The notes beneath the pieces were generated by a model that saw nothing but the letters and a program-made list of their open reading frames with translations, was not told the DNA's origin and ran no database searches. Source: an uncultured Clostridia bacterium (lineage in GTDB: Bacteria > Bacillota_A > Clostridia > Oscillospirales > Oscillospiraceae). From it: 8,710 nt of DNA. The stretch lies in assembly GCA_946410505.1 (NCBI GenBank), contig CAMKAP010000077.1, positions 1 to 8,710 of the forward strand. Direction: 5' to 3'. Position numbers and translations under genes: made by a program. This document shows positions 1 through 7,042 of the stretch, in pieces; position 1 is the stretch's first letter, and every line of letters starts with the position of its first letter.

Positions 1-730
1 CGCAGCGGGTGCCCATCGGCAGGCCGACCAGCGGGGTGAAGCCCATGGAGGTGTCAACGCACTTGCCGCCGTCAATGGCGGCGATGGAGGAGCCGTTGCC
101 CATGTGGCAGGTGATGATTTTCAGCTCTTCGATGGGCTTGCCCATCAGCTCTGCGCAGCGCGCGGAGACATAGCGGTGGCTGGTGCCGTGGAAGCCGTAG
201 CGGCGGATGCCGTTGGAGAGATAGTACTGATAGGGCAGGGCGTACATGAAGGCCTTGCCGGGCATGGTCTGATGGAAGGCGGTGTCGAACACGGCGACCA
301 TGGGAACGTCACCCATGACGGCGCGGCAGGCGTTGATGCCGGTGATATTGGCGGGGTTATGAAGCGGGGCGAAGGGGGTGCACTCCTCGATGGCCTTCAT
401 CACGTCGTCGTCGATCAGGACGGAGGATGCGAACTTCTCGCCGCCGTGGACCACGCGGTGGCCGACAGCGTCGATCTCCTTCATGGAGTTGACCACGCCG
501 TACTGGGGGCTGGTGAGCTTGTCGATGACGGCGGCAATGGCTTCCGCGTGGGTGGGCATCGCCACGTCTTCGTCAAAAACAGCCTTTCCCTCCACCAGAG
601 GGGTGTGCTTCAGGTGACCGTCAATGCCGATGCGCTCGCAGAGACCCTTGGCCATGACGGACTCGGTCTCCATATCGATCAGCTGGTACTTGAGGGAGGA
701 GCTGCCTGCGTTGATGACAAGAATTTTCAT
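1..730 (-). CDS. ackA: Acetate kinase, N-terminal part (runs off the left edge)
   Basis: Acetate kinase interconverts acetyl phosphate + ADP and acetate + ATP in the cytoplasm, the ATP-yielding last step of acetate fermentation. The visible 243 residues, of about 400 in the family, read [17 protein letters not shown] at the start, the ASKHA-fold first phosphate motif. By alignment from memory with characterised AckA, the catalytic set is present: N7, R92 in [10 protein letters not shown]149 in FDTAFH, H181 in GFHGTSH and R242 in MGTR at the window edge. The ATG at 730-728 is preceded on the minus strand by a GAAAGGAAA-type ribosome binding site, and the [12 protein letters not shown] start is the family start. 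The gene is divergent from tmcAL across 347 bases. A pta gene is not visible; it could lie outside the window. No frameshift is seen. Family identification is very secure. Confidence 0.97.
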   Translation of the reverse strand, partial: MKILVINAGSSSLKYQLIDMETESVMAKGLCERIGIDGHLKHTPLVEGKAVFDEDVAMPTHAEAIAAVIDKLTSPQYGVVNSMKEIDAVGHRVVHGGEKFASSVLIDDDVMKAIEECTPFAPLHNPANITGINACRAVMGDVPMVAVFDTAFHQTMPGKAFMYALPYQYYLSNGIRRYGFHGTSHRYVSARCAELMGKPIEELKIITCHMGNGSSIAAIDGGKCVDTSMGFTPLVGLPMGTRC

Positions 731-772
731 GTATTGTTTTCCTTTCTCTTGTATTGAATTCCGAAATTAGAT

Positions 773-817
773 AGAATACATACAAGATTATTCTAATACA
801 AAACAGGAAAAAAGCAA
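773..817 (-). promoter_or_regulatory. Candidate promoter(s) for ackA
   Basis: On the minus strand there are two overlapping sigma-A-like arrangements. One is TTGCTT (817-812), a 16-base spacer and TAGAAT (795-790). The other is TTGTAT (801-796), a 17-base spacer and TATTCT (778-773). Both sit in a short AT-rich island within otherwise GC-rich DNA and would give a leader of roughly 35-55 bases before the ackA ATG at 730. Which one is used cannot be decided from sequence. No clear operator palindrome is seen over them. Confidence 0.5.
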
Positions 818-960
818 GTGTTTTTCGGGGGAACCTGCGCCTCGCTGCCCTGCGCCCGGGGAGCGGCGCGAGCGAAGCGAAGCCATTCCGCGAACGGCGA
901 AGCGCAAAAGGCATGGCGTCCTTGTAAGCGTTCTTTTCTTTCTTCCACCGGGTGCGGCGC

Positions 961-993
961 ATTCTTTCTTTTATCAAGAAGAAAAGAAAGAAT
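961..993. repeat. Perfect 12-bp inverted repeat (hairpin) with flanking direct-repeat motif
   Basis: ATTCTTTCTTTT (961-972) is the exact reverse complement of AAAAGAAAGAAT (982-993), with a 9-base loop. A related pyrimidine tract (931-944) lies just upstream, and GGTGCGGCGCAT (951-962) resembles GGGTGGCGCAT (994-1004) on the other side. The stem is AT-only in large part and has no following T-run on the plus strand. It also lies upstream of both flanking genes, so it is not an obvious intrinsic terminator. The layout fits a dispersed intergenic palindromic element, but copy number cannot be judged from one window. Confidence 0.6.
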
Positions 994-1064
994 GGGTGGC
1001 GCATCGTCTGTTCCGTTCCAATCAGCCGTATGCCCACACAGAATCCGAGCCTCAGCACTTGTAC

Positions 1065-1071
1065 AGGAGGG
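1065..1071 (+). promoter_or_regulatory. Ribosome binding site deciding the tmcAL start
   Basis: AGGAGGG ends six bases before the ATG at 1078. The reading frame stays open upstream to an ATG at 952, but that extension is encoded by the intergenic repeat and lacks a binding site. The site at 1065-1071 therefore fixes the start at 1078, which also gives the family N-terminus. Confidence 0.85.
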
Positions 1072-1077
1072 AAAGCC

Positions 1078-2292
1078 ATGATTGGCATCGTCTGCGAATA
1101 CAATCCGTTCCACAACGGCCACGCGTATCACATCGCGCGCGCTCTGCAGGAGCTCGGGCCGGATGAGGGCGTGGTCTGCGTCATGTCCGGGGACTTTGTG
1201 CAGCGGGGCGAGGCTGCGGTGTACTCCAAGTTTGCCCGGGCCGAGGCTGCCTGCCGGGGCGGCGCTGACCTGGTGCTGGAGCTGCCGCTGCCCTGGTGCC
1301 TGTCCTCGGCGGAGGGGTTTGCCCGCGGCGCGGTGGGGCTGCTGGGCGCCTTCGGCGTCCGGCGTCTGGCCTTCGGCAGCGAGACCGGGGACACGCGGGA
1401 GCTGGAGCAGCTCGCCGAAGCTCTGCTGCAGCCCGGTACGCAGGAGGAGATCTCCGCCCTGCTGAAGGAGACGCCCGCTCTCTCCTATGCCGCCGCGCGG
1501 CAGATGGTGATGGAAAAGCGGCTGGGCGAAAAGGGAAACCGCCTGGCCCAGCCCAATAATATCCTGGGCGTGGAGTATATTCGGACCATCTACGATCTGC
1601 ACCTGGATATGGAGCCCGCGGCCATCCGCCGGGAGGGGAGCGAGCACGACGGCGAGGGCCAGCCCGGACTCCGCTCGGCCTCCGAGATCCGGAAAACGCT
1701 GTTCTCCGGCAGGAGCATCCGGGGAGAGGTACCGCCGGAGGCCCTCGCGGTTTATGAGCGGGAGCGCCGTCTGGGCCGGGAGATCCGGGATCGGAGCGTT
1801 TTCGAGACCGCGCTTCTGAGCCGCCTGCGCCTCTATGACGAAGGCTATTTTCGGCGTTTGCCCGACGCCGCTGACGGCCTCGGCAATCGACTGTATCAGG
1901 CCATCCGGCGGGAGGCAAGCTATGATGCGATCCTGGCCGCCGCCCGCAGCAAGCGCTTCCCGCTCTCGCGCATCCGCCGCCTCTGCCTCTGCGCCTGCCT
2001 CGGGATCACGGCGGGTATGAACGAGGGAACGCCGCCCTACGCCAGGGTCCTGGCCGCCAATGAAAAAGGCCGGGAACTGCTGCGCGAACAGCAGGGGAAG
2101 GGGAGCATCCCCATTCTCACGAAGCCCGCCGCGGTCAAGCAGCTCTCCGGCGAGGCCTCGGCAATTTTCAGCCTGGGCGCTGCGGCTCACGACTTCTATG
2201 TGCTCGGCTGCACCAGCCGCGCAGAGCGCCGCCCCGGCATGGACTGGCGCAGCGGACCTTTCCTGCTTTCCGGGAAAGAGACGGAAATGTGA
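1078..2292 (+). CDS. tmcAL: tRNA(Met) cytidine acetate ligase (TmcAL / YlbM family)
   Basis: TmcAL uses acetate and ATP, through acetyl-adenylate, to form N4-acetylcytidine at wobble position 34 of elongator tRNA-Met; this is family knowledge from the Bacillus YlbM work. The 404-residue protein starts MIGIVCEYNPFHNGH, carrying the HNGH form of the HxGH nucleotidyltransferase motif at residues 12-15. It then has MSGDFVQRGE (36-45), GADLVLELP (62-70), FGSE (99-102), QPNNILGVEY (158-167) and a SASEIRKTL segment (200-208), all in family order. The C-terminal part ends with a KGRELL...PILTKPA region and AAHDFYVLG. Length is close to that of B. subtilis YlbM, about 415. It is divergent from ackA, whose product makes acetate, and is followed after 63 bases by prfA, which has its own promoter. 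The start is fixed by AGGAGGG. Identification is strong; catalytic activity is inferred. Confidence 0.95.
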   Translation: MIGIVCEYNPFHNGHAYHIARALQELGPDEGVVCVMSGDFVQRGEAAVYSKFARAEAACRGGADLVLELPLPWCLSSAEGFARGAVGLLGAFGVRRLAFGSETGDTRELEQLAEALLQPGTQEEISALLKETPALSYAAARQMVMEKRLGEKGNRLAQPNNILGVEYIRTIYDLHLDMEPAAIRREGSEHDGEGQPGLRSASEIRKTLFSGRSIRGEVPPEALAVYERERRLGREIRDRSVFETALLSRLRLYDEGYFRRLPDAADGLGNRLYQAIRREASYDAILAAARSKRFPLSRIRRLCLCACLGITAGMNEGTPPYARVLAANEKGRELLREQQGKGSIPILTKPAAVKQLSGEASAIFSLGAAAHDFYVLGCTSRAERRPGMDWRSGPFLLSGKETEM

Positions 2293-2321
2293 TTTACAGT
2301 AGCGCTCTTTCGTGGTATAAT
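2293..2321 (+). promoter_or_regulatory. Near-consensus sigma-A promoter for the prfA operon
   Basis: TTTACA (2293-2298), a 17-base spacer, then a perfect TATAAT (2316-2321) preceded by TGG, which is an extended -10 TGn element. The -35 hexamer begins at the base after the tmcAL stop codon. Transcription would start near 2328, giving a leader of under 30 bases before the prfA ATG. No terminator hairpin is seen between tmcAL and this promoter, so read-through from tmcAL is also possible. Confidence 0.85.
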
Positions 2322-2355
2322 AAATCGGTTAAATTGCTTGACGGGGAGCGCGACA

Positions 2356-3426
2356 ATGTTCGACCGACTCAGACGGGTAAAAAATCAATACGAGGAGCTT
2401 CTGCACCGCATGGAGGAGCCGGAGACCTATGCCGATCCCGCCCTCTACGCAAAATGCGACAGAGAGGCGCGGCAGCTTCGCCCCCTGGCCGAGACCTTTG
2501 CGGCTTATGAGAAGGCCTGCGCGGACCAGGAGGATGCGCTGGCCCTGACGGGAGACCCGGAGATGCGTGAGCTTGCCCAGGAGGAATACCAGGCGGCGAA
2601 GAGCGAGCGGGAGCGCCTGGAGCGCGAACTCAGGATCCTGCTTCTGCCGAAGGACCCCAACGACGGAAAAAACGTCATCATGGAGATCCGGGGCGGCGTC
2701 GGCGGGGAGGAGGGCATGCTCTTTGCTTCCGACCTATTTCGCATGTACTCCATGTATGCCGAATCCCGCGGCTGGAAAATTGAGCTTGCCAGCATCAGCC
2801 AGACCGAACTCGGCGGCATCAAGGAATGCAGCTTCGTCGTCGAGGGCGAGGGCGCCTGGTCGCGCCTCAAATTTGAGGCGGGCGGCCACAGGGTCCAGCG
2901 CATCCCGGTGACGGAGTCCGGCGGCCGCATCCATACCTCCGCCGCCACGGTGGCCGTGCTGCCCGAGGTGGAAGAGGTGGACTTCCGCCTGGACCCCAAC
3001 GATCTGAAGATCGATACCTTCCGCTCCTCCGGCGCCGGCGGCCAGCACGTGAACAAGACCGAGAGCGCCATCCGCATCACGCACCTGCCAACGGGGCTCG
3101 TGGTGGAGTGCCAGGATGAGCGGAGCCAGTATAAAAACAAGGACCGGGCCATGCAGATCCTGCGCGCCAAGCTCTATGAGCAGGAGCTGGCCCGGCAGAA
3201 CGCGGCGGTCGCCGCCGAGCGCAAGAGCCAGATCGGCTCCGGCGACCGGAGCGAGCGCATCCGCACTTACAATTTTCCCCAGAGCAGGGTGACCGATCAC
3301 CGGCTGAGCGGGGACGGGCGCAGCTTCCCCATTGACCGGATCATGAACGGCGATCTCGATCCCCTGATCGACGCGCTCATCACGGCGGATCAGGCCGAGA
3401 AGCTGGCTGCCCAGACGGAGCAGTAA
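2356..3426 (+). CDS. prfA: Peptide chain release factor 1 (RF1)
   Basis: RF1 recognises UAA and UAG stop codons in the ribosomal A site and triggers hydrolysis of peptidyl-tRNA. The 356-residue product matches the usual length of about 355-360. It has an N-terminal helical domain, then the class I core [10 protein letters not shown] (110-119). The codon-recognition tripeptide is PVT at 184-186 within [14 protein letters not shown]; the RF1-type PxT, not the SPF of RF2, decides the assignment. The catalytic GGQ is at 228-230, followed by [17 protein letters not shown] (231-247) and the ribosome-binding tail. I take ATG 2356 as the start because a GGGGAG site lies about seven bases upstream and MFDRL... 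fits the family; an in-frame TTG at 2338 would add only six residues. It heads an operon whose next gene starts directly after its stop. Confidence 0.97.
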   Translation: MFDRLRRVKNQYEELLHRMEEPETYADPALYAKCDREARQLRPLAETFAAYEKACADQEDALALTGDPEMRELAQEEYQAAKSERERLERELRILLLPKDPNDGKNVIMEIRGGVGGEEGMLFASDLFRMYSMYAESRGWKIELASISQTELGGIKECSFVVEGEGAWSRLKFEAGGHRVQRIPVTESGGRIHTSAATVAVLPEVEEVDFRLDPNDLKIDTFRSSGAGGQHVNKTESAIRITHLPTGLVVECQDERSQYKNKDRAMQILRAKLYEQELARQNAAVAAERKSQIGSGDRSERIRTYNFPQSRVTDHRLSGDGRSFPIDRIMNGDLDPLIDALITADQAEKLAAQTEQ

Positions 3427-4635
3427 ATGGAGACTATCATCATTCGGGAGGATCTGCACAAAGCGGCAGAACTCCTGCGGCAGGGGAGTCTCGTGGGTGT
3501 ACCCACGGAGACGGTCTACGGCCTTGCCGGAAACGGCCTGGATGAAGAGGCTGTGAGAAAAATCTATGAAGTCAAGGGCCGGCCCGAGGTAAAGCCTCTG
3601 GCGCTGATGGTGCCGGACGCGGACGAGATGGAACGCTACTGTCTTGACGTGCCGCAGGAAGCGAAGGCCCTGGCTGCGCGTTTCTGGCCCGGACCGCTGA
3701 GCATTGTGCTGAAAGCCAGATGCGATGTGGTGCCTGAGATCGTGCGGGCGGGCGGGGAGACGGTTTCGCTCCGCTGCCCAGACCATCCCATGACCCTGGA
3801 GGCCCTGCGTCTCGCGGGAATTCCCTTCGCGGCGCCCTCCGCCAATCCCAGCGGGCAGCCAAGCCCCAAGACGGCGGAGGAAGTATACCGCTATTTCCGG
3901 GGAAAAATCGAGGCTGTCATCGACGGCGGCGCCTGCGGCATCGGGCGGGAGTCCACGATCCTGGATATGAGCCGCACGCCCTATCGCATCCTGCGGCAGG
4001 GAGCTCTCGGCGCTGAGGAGATCCGCAGAGCTCTGGCGGAAAACCTGCGGGTCATCGGCATCACCGGCCCCAGCGGCTGCGGCAAGACCACGGCGCTGAA
4101 GCTCCTGGAGGAGCAAGGGGCGCTGGTGCTGGACTGCGACGCGGTGTACCATGAACTGCTGGAGACCGACGGCGGGCTTCTCGACGAGCTGGACGCCGCC
4201 TTCCCCGGCACGGTGCGTGACGGTGCGCTGGACCGGGCGGCCCTCGGAAAAATCGTCTTTTCCGATCCCGAGGCGCTCTCGACGCTCAACGGCGTCACCC
4301 ACCGCAGGGTGATCCGGGAAGTGGAGACACGGCTGGAAGACTTTGCCATGGCGGGCGGGACGCTGGCCGCACTGGACGCCATCGAGCTTATATCCAGCGG
4401 CCTCTCCGAGCGCTGCGGCCTGCTTGTCGGGATCCTGGCCGAGCCGGAGACGCGCATCCGGCGCATCATGGCCCGGGACGGCATCGACCGGGAGCGGGCG
4501 CAGCTTCGCGTCTCTGCCCAGAAGGGCGACGCCTATTTTATCGAGCACTGTGACCGTATCCTTTATAACGACGGTCCGATGGACAAGTTCACAGCAAAAT
4601 TTTTAGATATGTTGAGGGAGTCAAACCATGGATGA
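3427..4635 (+). CDS. tsaC-coaE: Fused threonylcarbamoyl-AMP synthase (TsaC/YrdC) and dephospho-CoA kinase (CoaE)
   Basis: Two complete enzymes in one 402-residue chain. Residues 1 to about 205 are a YrdC/Sua5 domain: PTETVYGLAG (26-35), KGRPEVKPL (50-58), PSANPSGQPSPKT (137-149) and GRESTILD (173-180). It would make threonylcarbamoyl-AMP from threonine, bicarbonate and ATP for tRNA t6A37. Residues about 206-402 are a P-loop kinase of the CoaE type: RVIGITG followed by Walker A GPSGCGKT (214-221), the LDCDAVYHELL segment (235-245) and the late block RIMARDG...RVSAQKGDAYFIEHCDRILYNDG. This would phosphorylate dephospho-CoA, the last step of CoA synthesis. The kinase replaces the C-terminal Sua5 domain of long TsaC proteins, with almost no linker. 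The usual CoaE PLLFE-like stretch is diverged to AIELISSGL (318-326). The ATG abuts the prfA stop, with GGAG at 3417-3420. TsaC is very secure; CoaE is strong by motif order. Confidence 0.92.
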   Translation: METIIIREDLHKAAELLRQGSLVGVPTETVYGLAGNGLDEEAVRKIYEVKGRPEVKPLALMVPDADEMERYCLDVPQEAKALAARFWPGPLSIVLKARCDVVPEIVRAGGETVSLRCPDHPMTLEALRLAGIPFAAPSANPSGQPSPKTAEEVYRYFRGKIEAVIDGGACGIGRESTILDMSRTPYRILRQGALGAEEIRRALAENLRVIGITGPSGCGKTTALKLLEEQGALVLDCDAVYHELLETDGGLLDELDAAFPGTVRDGALDRAALGKIVFSDPEALSTLNGVTHRRVIREVETRLEDFAMAGGTLAALDAIELISSGLSERCGLLVGILAEPETRIRRIMARDGIDRERAQLRVSAQKGDAYFIEHCDRILYNDGPMDKFTAKFLDMLRESNHG

Positions 4636-6010
4636 ACTGAGAAACAATCTGTTTTTCGAGCCGAAGAACGGCTATGACCGGATCGAAACCGCCGAGCGCA
4701 TCGACGCGGAGAACTACTGCCGCGCCTATATGGCGTATCTGAACGATTCCCGCACCGAGCGGGAATCCGTGGACAACGCCATTCGTCTCGCGGAAGAAAA
4801 TGGATTTGTGAAATATGTCCCCGGCACGGAACTAAAGGCGGGCGATAAAGTCTATCAGAATAACCGCGGCAAGGCGCTCATGCTCACTGTTATCGGCAAA
4901 AAGCCTTTGAGCGAGGGCGCTGTGATCGCGGGCGCCCATGTGGACGCGCCGCGCCTGGACCTGAAGCAAATCCCGCTCTATGAAAACGAGGAGATGGCCT
5001 ACTTCAAGACCCATTACTACGGCGGCATCAAGAAATACCAGTGGGTCACCATCCCTCTGGAGCTGCACGGCGTGGTGGCGCTCAAATCCGGGGAGACGGT
5101 AAAGGTCGTCCTTGGCCGGGAGCCGGACGAGCCCAAGTTCGTCATCACCGATCTGCTGCCCCATCTGGCCCAGGATCAGATGAAGAAGACCATGGCCGAG
5201 GGTATCACCGGCGAGGGCCTCAATATCCTGCTGGGCTCCGCCCCCTATGCCGACGAGGGCAAGGATCGTGTGAAGCTGGCCGTCATGAGCCTGCTCAACG
5301 ACATGTACGGCATCACGGAGGAGGATTTCCTCTCCGCGGAGCTGGTGGCTGTCCCCGCTTTCGATGTGTGCGAAATCGGCCTCGACCGCTCTCTGATCGG
5401 CGGCTACGGCCATGACGACCGGGTCTGCGCCTTCGCAGAACTCCAGGCTGTTCTGGATGTGAAGGACCCGGAGAGGACCTGCGTATGCCTTCTCTGCGAC
5501 AAGGAGGAGATCGGTTCCGAGGGCGTTTCCGGTATGCAGAGCGAGGCCTTCGACACCTTTATGGCCGATCTCTGCGAGAGCCAGGGTGTGGCCCTGCGCC
5601 GCTGCTTTGAGAAGAGCTTCTGCCTTTCCGCCGATGTGACTGCCGCCTTCGACCCCCTCTATCCCGAGGTCTTTGAAAAGCGCAATGCCTCCCGCGTCAA
5701 CTACGGCATGGGCATCTGCAAATTCACCGGCGCCCGCGGCAAGTCCGGCACCAGCGACGCCTCCGCCGAGCTGGTGGCCTATCTGCGCCGCCTCTACGAG
5801 AAAAAGGGCGTGATCTGGCAGCTCTGCGAGCTGGGCAAGGTGGACCAGGGCGGCGGCGGCACCATCGCCAAGTTCATGGCCAAGCGCAACATCGATACCA
5901 TCGACGCGGGCGTACCCGTGCTGAGCATGCACGCGCCCTTCGAGGTCGTTGCCAAGCTGGACTGCTACATGACCTACAAGGGTGTGCTGGCAGCTTACGA
6001 GGACAAGTAA
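4628..6010 (+). CDS. M18 family zinc aminopeptidase
   Basis: A cytoplasmic, dinuclear-metal aminopeptidase of peptidase family M18 (aspartyl aminopeptidase-like), which removes N-terminal residues from peptides in protein turnover. The 460-residue length fits the family. The expected metal and catalytic residues are visible in order: H104 and D106 in GAHVDAPRLDL, an Asp in GYGHDDRVCAF (259-269), E293/E294 in DKEEIGSEG, D336 in SADVTAAFDP, and H435 in SMHAPFEV near the C-terminus. The region between the first His and the Asp (about 120-255) is the oligomerisation/lid domain. The start overlaps the end of tsaC-coaE by eight bases, and GAGGGAG (4614-4620) lies seven bases upstream, indicating translational coupling. 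No signal peptide is present. Exact residue preference cannot be read from sequence. Confidence 0.95.
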   Translation: MDELRNNLFFEPKNGYDRIETAERIDAENYCRAYMAYLNDSRTERESVDNAIRLAEENGFVKYVPGTELKAGDKVYQNNRGKALMLTVIGKKPLSEGAVIAGAHVDAPRLDLKQIPLYENEEMAYFKTHYYGGIKKYQWVTIPLELHGVVALKSGETVKVVLGREPDEPKFVITDLLPHLAQDQMKKTMAEGITGEGLNILLGSAPYADEGKDRVKLAVMSLLNDMYGITEEDFLSAELVAVPAFDVCEIGLDRSLIGGYGHDDRVCAFAELQAVLDVKDPERTCVCLLCDKEEIGSEGVSGMQSEAFDTFMADLCESQGVALRRCFEKSFCLSADVTAAFDPLYPEVFEKRNASRVNYGMGICKFTGARGKSGTSDASAELVAYLRRLYEKKGVIWQLCELGKVDQGGGGTIAKFMAKRNIDTIDAGVPVLSMHAPFEVVAKLDCYMTYKGVLAAYEDK

Positions 6011-6013
6011 AGA

Positions 6014-7003
6014 ATGAAAAAGGCGCTGAAGATTCTGGGCCGGATCCTTGCGGCCCTCCTCGCTCTGATTGCCTGCGTACTGCTCGTGCTGCTTGTCTCG
6101 CCGTTGACGGAGACCGGGGACAGGGCCCCGGTCCCCGGCTCGGCGGACTGGATGGCGCAGCTGCCGGATGATCGGCTCTTGAGCGAGATTACGATCCCCG
6201 GCACCCACGACTCCGGGACGCAGTATGTACAGCTGGCGTTCTTCTCCAAATGCCAGGCGCTGAGCATCAGCGAGCAGCTGGAGGCGGGCTTCCGCTATCT
6301 GGACATTCGTCTGGGCCTGGATGAGGACGGCGTTTTCCAGCTGATGCACGGCTTTACCAAGTGCAAGACCGGCGCTTTCTCTTCTGAGGCCCTGCGGCTC
6401 AGCGCCGTGCTGTCGGACTGCTACGCTTTCCTGGACGCGCATCCTACAGAGACCGTGATCTTTGCAGTCAAGCAGGAGCACGGAGACGAGCTCGTCCGCG
6501 TCTTTGAGGAGACGCTGGATGCGAATATTCAGGCGGAAGAGAGTCATTGGCTGCTGACCGACACCATGCCCACGCTGGGGCAGGCGCGCGGCAAGCTTGT
6601 TCTCCTGCGACGCTACGAGGATGCGGCCGACCTGGGCGAGCGCGCCGGGATTCCCTTCCTCTGGGCAAACCAGAACGGCTCTTCCAACACAGACCTGAAC
6701 GCCGCCCGTGAGGATAACGGCAGCTACAGCCTCTGGGTACAGGACCGTTATGAGTTCGGCACCGAGGACAAGTGGAACGCCTTCACGGCGGGCATGGACG
6801 CCGCACGGGACCGCGTGTCCGGAGACATCGCCGTGCATTTTCTCAGCACCAAGGGGACCATGGCCTACGGCCACCCCTGGTCTTTTGCCAAAACCCTAAA
6901 CCGTCGGCTCATGGAGGCAAACCTTGCGCTGGACGGCTGGGTGATCGTGGACTTTGCCTCCGCGCCGCTCGCGGAGCGCATCTACAGCACGAATCTGTTC
7001 TGA
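6014..7003 (+). CDS. Membrane-anchored PI-PLC X-domain phosphodiesterase
   Basis: The protein has the catalytic fold of bacterial phosphatidylinositol-specific phospholipase C, which cleaves a glycerol-phosphate bond by general acid/base catalysis with two histidines. The 329-residue chain begins with a basic MKK...R stretch and one hydrophobic helix (about 11-30) with no clear signal peptidase site, so it is probably tethered with the enzyme domain outside. Visible motifs are IPGTHDSGT (61-69, first catalytic His at 65), FRYLDIRL (93-100; D97 and R99), LMHGF (110-114, second His at 112), and K153 in FAVKQEHG at the place of an active-site Lys in the Bacillus enzyme. The C-terminal DGWVIVDF (307-314) fits the last barrel strand. 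It starts three bases after the aminopeptidase stop with GAGGAC upstream, so it is probably in the same transcript. The substrate is unknown; phosphatidylinositol is an assumption. Confidence 0.88.
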   Translation: MKKALKILGRILAALLALIACVLLVLLVSPLTETGDRAPVPGSADWMAQLPDDRLLSEITIPGTHDSGTQYVQLAFFSKCQALSISEQLEAGFRYLDIRLGLDEDGVFQLMHGFTKCKTGAFSSEALRLSAVLSDCYAFLDAHPTETVIFAVKQEHGDELVRVFEETLDANIQAEESHWLLTDTMPTLGQARGKLVLLRRYEDAADLGERAGIPFLWANQNGSSNTDLNAAREDNGSYSLWVQDRYEFGTEDKWNAFTAGMDAARDRVSGDIAVHFLSTKGTMAYGHPWSFAKTLNRRLMEANLALDGWVIVDFASAPLAERIYSTNLF

Positions 7004-7042
7004 CCGGCCTTTGGGCCAAATCTGGAAAGGAGAGCGCTGCCA

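Larger units (their letters stand above)
731..1077. other. Divergent ackA/tmcAL intergenic region with repeat-rich sequence
   Basis: This 347-base region separates two divergent genes. It has three parts: an AT-rich ackA promoter side (731-830), a GC-rich block (about 836-905) built of short GCGAAGC-type iterations with small inverted matches such as GCGCC (852-856) / GGCGC (865-869), and a pyrimidine/purine-tract segment (931-993) containing a perfect inverted repeat. Frames open across parts of it have no ribosome binding site, no family resemblance and overlap on both strands, so I call none of them genes. A convincing promoter for tmcAL was not found here. Confidence 0.6.

Noticed and set aside
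104..757. A plus-strand 217-codon open frame
   Set aside because: It lies antisense to ackA, whose motifs are unmistakable on the minus strand.
961..993. The inverted repeat as a rho-independent terminator
   Set aside because: The stem is not GC-rich, no T-run follows, and both flanking genes point away from it.
952..1077. A 42-codon N-terminal extension of tmcAL from an upstream ATG
   Set aside because: The extension is encoded by the intergenic repeat, lacks a ribosome binding site and does not belong to the family N-terminus; AGGAGGG points to 1078.
793..2190. A 465-codon minus-strand open frame across tmcAL and the intergenic repeat
   Set aside because: It is antisense to tmcAL and continues through repeat-rich intergenic DNA; no recognisable domain.
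2734..4548. A 604-codon minus-strand open frame across prfA and tsaC-coaE
   Set aside because: It is antisense to conserved genes with clear motifs and crosses their boundary. It is a composition artefact.
4832..6874. A 680-codon open frame on the minus strand antisense to the aminopeptidase and PI-PLC genes
   Set aside because: It covers parts of two well-identified plus-strand genes, has no family resemblance and shows the Gly/Ala/Leu/His-rich bias typical of antisense frames in GC-rich codon-biased DNA.
7004..7042. GGCC-TTTG-GGCC palindrome between the PI-PLC and ligase genes as a terminator
   Set aside because: The stem is only four base pairs, with no T-run after it; read-through to the ligase gene is more likely.
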